Of a stretch of 34,947 nucleotides of DNA, positions 32,287 through 34,947 are shown piece after piece. Under the pieces are notes generated by a model. The model saw only the letters and a program-made list of their open reading frames with translations, had not been told where the DNA came from and ran no database searches. Source of the stretch: a virus; IMG/VR virus record IMGVR_UViG_3300044624_001938, positions 1-34,947 of that record. One strand, given 5' to 3'. The position numbers and the translations under genes were made by a program. The first letter of the stretch is position 1. Every line of letters starts with the position of its first letter.

Positions 32287-32432
32287 GGCGCACCCCCAGC
32301 GCCGCCGACCAGCAGCAAGGGGAGGCAGGGACCGACAACGCAGCCGGCCACGAGGACCACGAGACAGATGGCGAGGACAGACAGACAGCCGTTCGCCGTG
32401 GCGGCCAGCTTCTCGGTTTCAGACTTGGGCAT
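32283..32432 (-). CDS. Membrane microprotein, 49 aa
   Basis: The ATG at 32430-32432 has GGAG 7 bases upstream. The product is a short charged start (MPKSETEKLAATANG) followed by one long hydrophobic stretch rich in Cys, Val and Leu (CLSVLAICLVVLVAGCVVG, then PCLPLLLVGGAGG). It may be one or two membrane passes. Four cysteines lie in the membrane region. The stop overlaps the TTG of the next membrane microprotein by four bases, so the two are probably made as a pair in equal amounts, perhaps as a complex. Confidence 0.6.
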   Translation of the reverse strand: MPKSETEKLAATANGCLSVLAICLVVLVAGCVVGPCLPLLLVGGAGGAP

Positions 32433-32458
32433 AGGGGCGCTCCATGTGCAAGGGTGTA

Positions 32459-32998
32459 TCAAGGTGTGCGCGGGTGCGCAAGTGAGGCGAGGGACACGAG
32501 GTATCGCGCGAAGTCGGGCGGAGTGATGTGGCGGCGCGTCTTTGCCATGCGCTCCACGAGCCCGGTGGGCTGGGGGCGAAGCGCGGGCAGCAGCACCGCT
32601 TCACGGGGCACCCCCACGAGGTACAGCCAGGTCGGTTTGGGCGCTGCGTGGCCCCACCACCCCTGCTCGACATGGAGCGTGTAGCCCTCGTGCCCGTCGG
32701 GCAGTTCGCCCGGACGGGGCAGGTCGGCGGCGTCCCAGAGGCGGGAGTGTGCAGGATGCTCCAGCACCCCACCCCACCGGCGGACCTGCCCCACTGCCAT
32801 GAGGGCCAGCGTCGCATCCTGCTTGCACCGGTGGGCGTAGCGCCCCCAGGGACCGCAGGGAGGGTGGGCGATGACGGGCGCCGGGCCGGGGTAGCGGCGG
32901 GCGTCACGCTCGGCGCCCCAGCAGTCAAGGCCAAGGGCGGCGTAGGGGCCGCGCTTGACGTCGACATAGAGGGCGGCGGGCGGGAGGGGCGCAGTCAT
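32459..32998 (-). CDS. Cytosine-methyltransferase-like protein lacking the usual SAM motif
   Basis: The 179-aa protein contains VIAHPPCGPW (about 43-52), GGVLEHPAHSRLW (about 76-88) and HVEQGWWGHAAPKPTWLYLVG (about 109-129). These resemble, in order, the PPC catalytic motif, the ENV-type motif and the later region of C5-cytosine methyltransferases and related short phage proteins. The family motif I for SAM binding (DxFxGxGG) is absent. The protein instead starts ALYVDVKRGPYAALGLDCWGAERDAR. It could be a divergent base-modifying enzyme or an inactive relative. Starts are the ATG at 32998 or a GTG three bases earlier, overlapping the previous stop. It lies near the antirestriction gene, so a role in evading restriction is attractive but unproved. 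Confidence 0.5.
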   Translation of the reverse strand: MTAPLPPAALYVDVKRGPYAALGLDCWGAERDARRYPGPAPVIAHPPCGPWGRYAHRCKQDATLALMAVGQVRRWGGVLEHPAHSRLWDAADLPRPGELPDGHEGYTLHVEQGWWGHAAPKPTWLYLVGVPREAVLLPALRPQPTGLVERMAKTRRHITPPDFARYLVSLASLAHPRTP

Positions 32999-33327
32999 CA
33001 CACCACCCCAGGACCACCGAGAGGGGCCTTCTTCTTTGCGGCGGCGGCGGCGCGCTCCGCTGCGCGCTCCTTCCCAGCGCGGCGGATAGCGTAGAGCTGG
33101 GCGCGCATGTCGGCTACGTCCTCGTCGTGCTCGTTGGCCCGCGCAGCAGCGAGGGCGGCGCCCATCTCGTCAGGCCACGCGCCCGCGCCGGGCGTGGTGG
33201 GCAGCAGCTCCAGCAAGGTGAAGGCGGCGCACCCCAGGGGCCAGAGGTAGCGGGCGCACCCCGAGTCGGGGCGCACCACGTACCACGCACCGTCGACGCA
33301 CACGGGCGCCCAGCGGCCGGCCTTCAC
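32998..33327 (-). CDS. Hypothetical protein, 109 aa, GTG start
   Basis: The GTG overlaps the previous stop (GTGA). The first half looks globular and aromatic (KAGRWAPVCVDGAWYVVRPDSGCARYLWPLG...TLLELLP). The second half is a long charged helix (EHDEDVADMRAQLYAIRRAGKERAAERAAAAAKKK). Three cysteines lie in the first part. I do not recognise the family. Translational coupling on both sides places it firmly in the leftward operon. The ATG seven codons upstream lies inside the preceding gene and has no ribosome binding site. Confidence 0.55.
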   Translation of the reverse strand: MKAGRWAPVCVDGAWYVVRPDSGCARYLWPLGCAAFTLLELLPTTPGAGAWPDEMGAALAAARANEHDEDVADMRAQLYAIRRAGKERAAERAAAAAKKKAPLGGPGVV

Positions 33328-33566
33328 AGCTCCACCCCGTCGAGCCAAGCGGCGGCGCCGGGGGCGGTCGAGCGGGACAGCGCGTGGTCGATGTCGGCCA
33401 GCGTATCGACCAGCTCCTGTGAGCCGTCGAGGTACGTCACCACCCAGCCCTCCGGGGCGCCGGTGTAGGTGTCGAGCCAGAGGCGCAGATGGTCGAGGTA
33501 GATGCAGCCGTCCTCGCCTTCAGCGGCGCGCGGGTAGGCCAGCAGGATGTCAGTAGCGGAGAGCAT
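33324..33566 (-). CDS. Hypothetical acidic protein, 80 aa
   Basis: This is an unrecognised acidic protein (MLSATDILLAYPRAAEGEDG...YLDHLRLWLDTYTGAPEGWVVTYLDGSQELVDTLADIDHAL...). It has a mixed alpha/beta look with regular Asp spacing. GGAG is 7 bases before the ATG, within the conserved leader element at 33567-33598. Small, acidic, early phage proteins often act on host enzymes or mimic DNA, and its location in the accessory block with ArdA fits that. No direct evidence is seen. Confidence 0.6.
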   Translation of the reverse strand: MLSATDILLAYPRAAEGEDGCIYLDHLRLWLDTYTGAPEGWVVTYLDGSQELVDTLADIDHALSRSTAPGAAAWLDGVEL

Positions 33567-33598
33567 GTCAGGCTCCAGGGGTGAGGGGCAGTGGGCAG
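33567..33598 (-). promoter_or_regulatory. Conserved leader element, copy 1
   Basis: On the minus strand CTGCCCACTGCCCCTCACC is followed by CCTGGAG and then 7 bases to the ATG. The element occupies almost the whole gap between the stop of the upstream gene (33599) and the start at 33566. The same block precedes two other leftward genes. It includes the ribosome binding site, but the C/T-rich part in front is not needed for that. Confidence 0.6.
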
Positions 33599-33799
33599 TC
33601 AGCGGGGGAGCTGCGCTTGAGCGGCTTCGAGGAGGCGACGGGCGCCGGCGGCGCGGATGCGCGCGGGGCAGGCGGCGCGGATGTGGGCCGGCATGTCGGC
33701 GCGGCGGCGGCCGAGGGCCAACAAACAGAGGGCCACGGTGGCGTAGTCGCCGGCGCCGCCGGCTTCAATGGCGAGGGTGCGGAGGTTGGAGTCGGTCAT
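33599..33799 (-). CDS. Hypothetical helical protein, 66 aa
   Basis: The product (MTDSNLRTLAIEAGGAGDYATVALCLLALG...) is helical and Ala/Arg-rich with a basic C-terminal half (RRRADMPAHIRAACPARIRAAGARRLLEAAQ). The first six codons and the leader before the ATG are nearly the same as those of the gene at 33937-34260, so the two 5-prime ends look duplicated while the proteins differ. Its ribosome binding site is TGGAG, 9 bases upstream. There is no membrane segment. The function is unknown. Confidence 0.6.
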   Translation of the reverse strand: MTDSNLRTLAIEAGGAGDYATVALCLLALGRRRADMPAHIRAACPARIRAAGARRLLEAAQAQLPR

Positions 33800-33833
33800 A
33801 GCGGGTACTCCAGTGGTGAGGGGCAGTGGGCAG
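33800..33833 (-). promoter_or_regulatory. Conserved leader element, copy 2
   Basis: On the minus strand CTGCCCACTGCCCCTCACC is followed by ACTGGAG and TACCCGCT directly before the ATG at 33799. It is almost identical to copy 3 at 34261-34293, including the bases between the ribosome binding site and the ATG, and it shares the C/T-rich part with copy 1. Confidence 0.65.
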
Positions 33834-33836
33834 CGA

Positions 33837-33898
33837 GCCCCGAGGTACAGCCGGCCGGTGAACCGGGTGCAGCTCGGGGCGCCCCGCCGAGGGGGCGC
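33837..33898. repeat. Two overlapping GC-rich hairpins in a leader region
   Basis: GCCCCGAG (33837-33844) pairs with CTCGGGGC (33873-33880). The next stem, GCGCCCC (33879-33885) with GGGGCGC (33892-33898), shares two bases with the first, so the two folds compete. No U-run follows on the minus strand, so this is not a plain terminator. It lies within a 137-base gap upstream of conserved leader copy 2, in the direction of leftward transcription. Confidence 0.5.
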
Positions 33899-33936
33899 GG
33901 CGCGTCAAGCGCGAACGCGGGTAGGCAGGTGCGCGG

Positions 33937-34260
33937 TCAGATTGCGCCAACCTGTGCCCGGGTAAAGACGTAGCGCCCGCAGTAGTCGGTGCCGAGGAAG
34001 TCAACCTGCGCCTTCATGGGCACCGCGCCATACGCCCGCGTGTAGCGCCGCCAGTCTTCGCGCGCCTGCTCGACGGTGACCACCGTGATCTCGTGACCGT
34101 TGATGCAGTCGGCCACGAGGTACATCATGCCCGGCTCCTGCGCGGGGATGAAGCTGACATAGTGCGGTTCGCCAGTCCGCGTCGCATTGAGACACCGAAG
34201 ACCGTGCGCGGTGCCGGTGTCAGAGGAGAGGATGCGGGCGCGGGTTGCGGTGTCGGTCAT
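33937..34260 (-). CDS. Hypothetical protein, 107 aa
   Basis: I do not recognise this mixed alpha/beta protein (MTDTATRARILSSDTGTAHG...). The middle (EPHYVSFIPAQEPGMMYLVADCINGHEITVVTVEQAREDWRRYTRAYG) has strand-strand-helix order. It ends with a Tyr-rich beta part (FLGTDYCGRYVFTRAQ). It follows ardA in the leftward operon. Its leader and first codons match those of the gene at 33599-33799. A TGGAG site lies 9 bases before the ATG. The two cysteines could bind metal, but no known pattern is present. Confidence 0.6.
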   Translation of the reverse strand: MTDTATRARILSSDTGTAHGLRCLNATRTGEPHYVSFIPAQEPGMMYLVADCINGHEITVVTVEQAREDWRRYTRAYGAVPMKAQVDFLGTDYCGRYVFTRAQVGAI

Positions 34261-34293
34261 AGCGGGTACTCCAGGGGTGAGGGCAGTGGGCAG
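34261..34293 (-). promoter_or_regulatory. Conserved leader element, copy 3
   Basis: On the minus strand CTGCCCACTGCCCTCACC is followed by CCTGGAG and TACCCGCT directly before the ATG at 34260. It differs from copy 2 by one missing C and one substitution. The CCCACTGCCC unit is partly repeated once more just upstream. A gap of about 120 bases with further GC-rich hairpins separates it from the ardA stop. Confidence 0.65.
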
Positions 34294-34383
34294 TGGGCGT
34301 GGCGCCCCGTGCGAGAGCGGCGCGGGGCCGCTACCGGACGGCGCACCCCGCCCCGCTTGCGCGGGGGAGGGCGGCGGGCTGGG

Positions 34384-34908
34384 CTACCGGAGCGTGGTGT
34401 CAGTCACCACGTAGAACTCACCCTTGTAGGTGAACTCATCGATGTCGCCGCAAAGCATGTCCCGAGCGAGCGCATCGAAGTCGACGTACGGCGCAAGGGA
34501 CGCGGGGATGCTGTACCGCTCGCACGCGTACTCCTCAGCGTACTCCTCAGCGTGCCCGTGGTAGAGCGGAACGCCCTCGGCGCAGTCCAGCAGCTCGTCA
34601 GCGCACGCGGGGCGCATCCCCTGGACGCTCAGCAGGTAGAACGCAGACGGTGCGTTGCCGTGGTTCAGCATGTCGTCGAGCTTGAACAACTCCTCAGCCG
34701 GCATGCAGTGGGCGGCGCACTCCATCAAGCGCCCGTGTTCACCGTCGATGACGTCTACTTCCCACTCTTCCGTACCGCGCGCAGCGAACCGGGAGAGGAC
34801 GGCGCGCAGCTCGTCCGCGTCGTGGACGTACGCGCCGGGGGAACCGTCGTAGGGGTTGAGGTAGAGGACGAGGGAGGACGCGGGCGCGGGCAGGGTGGCG
34901 GGGCTCAT
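34384..34908 (-). CDS. ardA: ArdA-like antirestriction protein
   Basis: ArdA proteins are acidic DNA mimics that block type I restriction enzymes of the host. The 174-aa product is close to the usual 165 and shows the family order: LVLYLNPYDGSPGAYVHDADEL near 13-34, EEWEVDVIDGEHG near 47-59, LYHGHAEEYAEEYACERY near 115-132 and YVDFDALARDMLCGDIDEFTYKGEFYVV near 141-168. It is strongly acidic, as expected for a mimic. A 12-base tandem repeat at about 34527-34550 encodes AEEYAEEY. A TGGAG site lies 11 bases before the ATG, downstream of the large dyad. Early expression after DNA entry would protect the genome. The family call is from motif recall and is fairly secure. Confidence 0.85.
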   Translation of the reverse strand: MSPATLPAPASSLVLYLNPYDGSPGAYVHDADELRAVLSRFAARGTEEWEVDVIDGEHGRLMECAAHCMPAEELFKLDDMLNHGNAPSAFYLLSVQGMRPACADELLDCAEGVPLYHGHAEEYAEEYACERYSIPASLAPYVDFDALARDMLCGDIDEFTYKGEFYVVTDTTLR

Positions 34909-34947
34909 GGTCGATGACTCTCCAGGGTGTAGCGGTGTCGGGGCGGG
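34821..34947. repeat. Right copy of 127-bp terminal overlap
   Basis: This is an exact direct repeat of bases 1-127. Joining the ends makes the leftward antirestriction gene (34384-34908) continuous with the non-coding region that the contig presents at 89-485. A true packaged terminal redundancy cannot be excluded from sequence alone, but the length and its position inside a gene favour an assembly overlap on a circular map. Confidence 0.95.

Noticed and set aside
1-34947. tRNA genes, CRISPR arrays, insertion sequences, integrase and attachment site
   Set aside because: I looked for cloverleaf-like stretches, regularly spaced repeats, transposase or integrase motifs and found none I could support.

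Overview
The window is the complete genome of a small, very GC-rich tailed bacteriophage. Its layout of virion genes is podovirus-like: a short-tail adaptor, a nozzle-like protein and very long internal virion proteins, with no tape measure, sheath or tube genes. The first 127 bases are repeated exactly as the last 127 (1-127 = 34821-34947), so the contig closes into a circle of 34,820 unique bases and the written start lies inside a gene. I see no integrase, excisionase, CI-like repressor, tRNA, DNA polymerase or RNA polymerase. This suggests a virulent phage that uses host polymerases. The GC content and the GTG/TTG starts suggest a GC-rich host, but the sequence does not name the host.

Transcription is bipartite. 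The rightward half (1392-26145) carries, in order: terminase small and large subunits, portal, zinc-ribbon protein, acidic protein, scaffold, major capsid and decoration proteins; then head-tail adaptor, nozzle-like tail protein, three tail or appendage proteins, and three internal virion proteins ending in a 1931-residue giant; then tail-tip-like proteins, a membrane-anchored coiled-coil protein (candidate holin or spanin), a cluster of small basic proteins and an M15 peptidase endolysin. The leftward half starts near 1150 and runs through the contig junction to 26251. Small accessory genes come first (two unknown proteins, an ArdA-like antirestriction protein, a methyltransferase-like protein, membrane microproteins, an HTH protein). 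The DNA module follows: RuvC-like nuclease, ERF annealing protein, SSB, DEDD exonuclease, AEP primase and VapE/VirE-type helicase. The two halves converge on one bidirectional terminator at 26152-26189. Most junctions are ATGA, GTGA, TTGA or TGATG overlaps, which implies strong translational coupling.

The most unusual element is non-coding. Within the 397-base gap at 89-485 lies a nested, interrupted palindrome of about 253 bp (214-466), made of five inverted-repeat blocks of 9-16 bp around a relatively AT-rich, cytosine-free centre. It holds three exact copies of a 13-mer and repeated GTTAC motifs, and it is the best candidate for the replication origin or a master regulatory site. A 10-mer from this dyad recurs next to an 18-bp perfect palindrome just upstream of a good sigma70-type promoter, from which the terminase message would start at or next to its ATG (a leaderless message).
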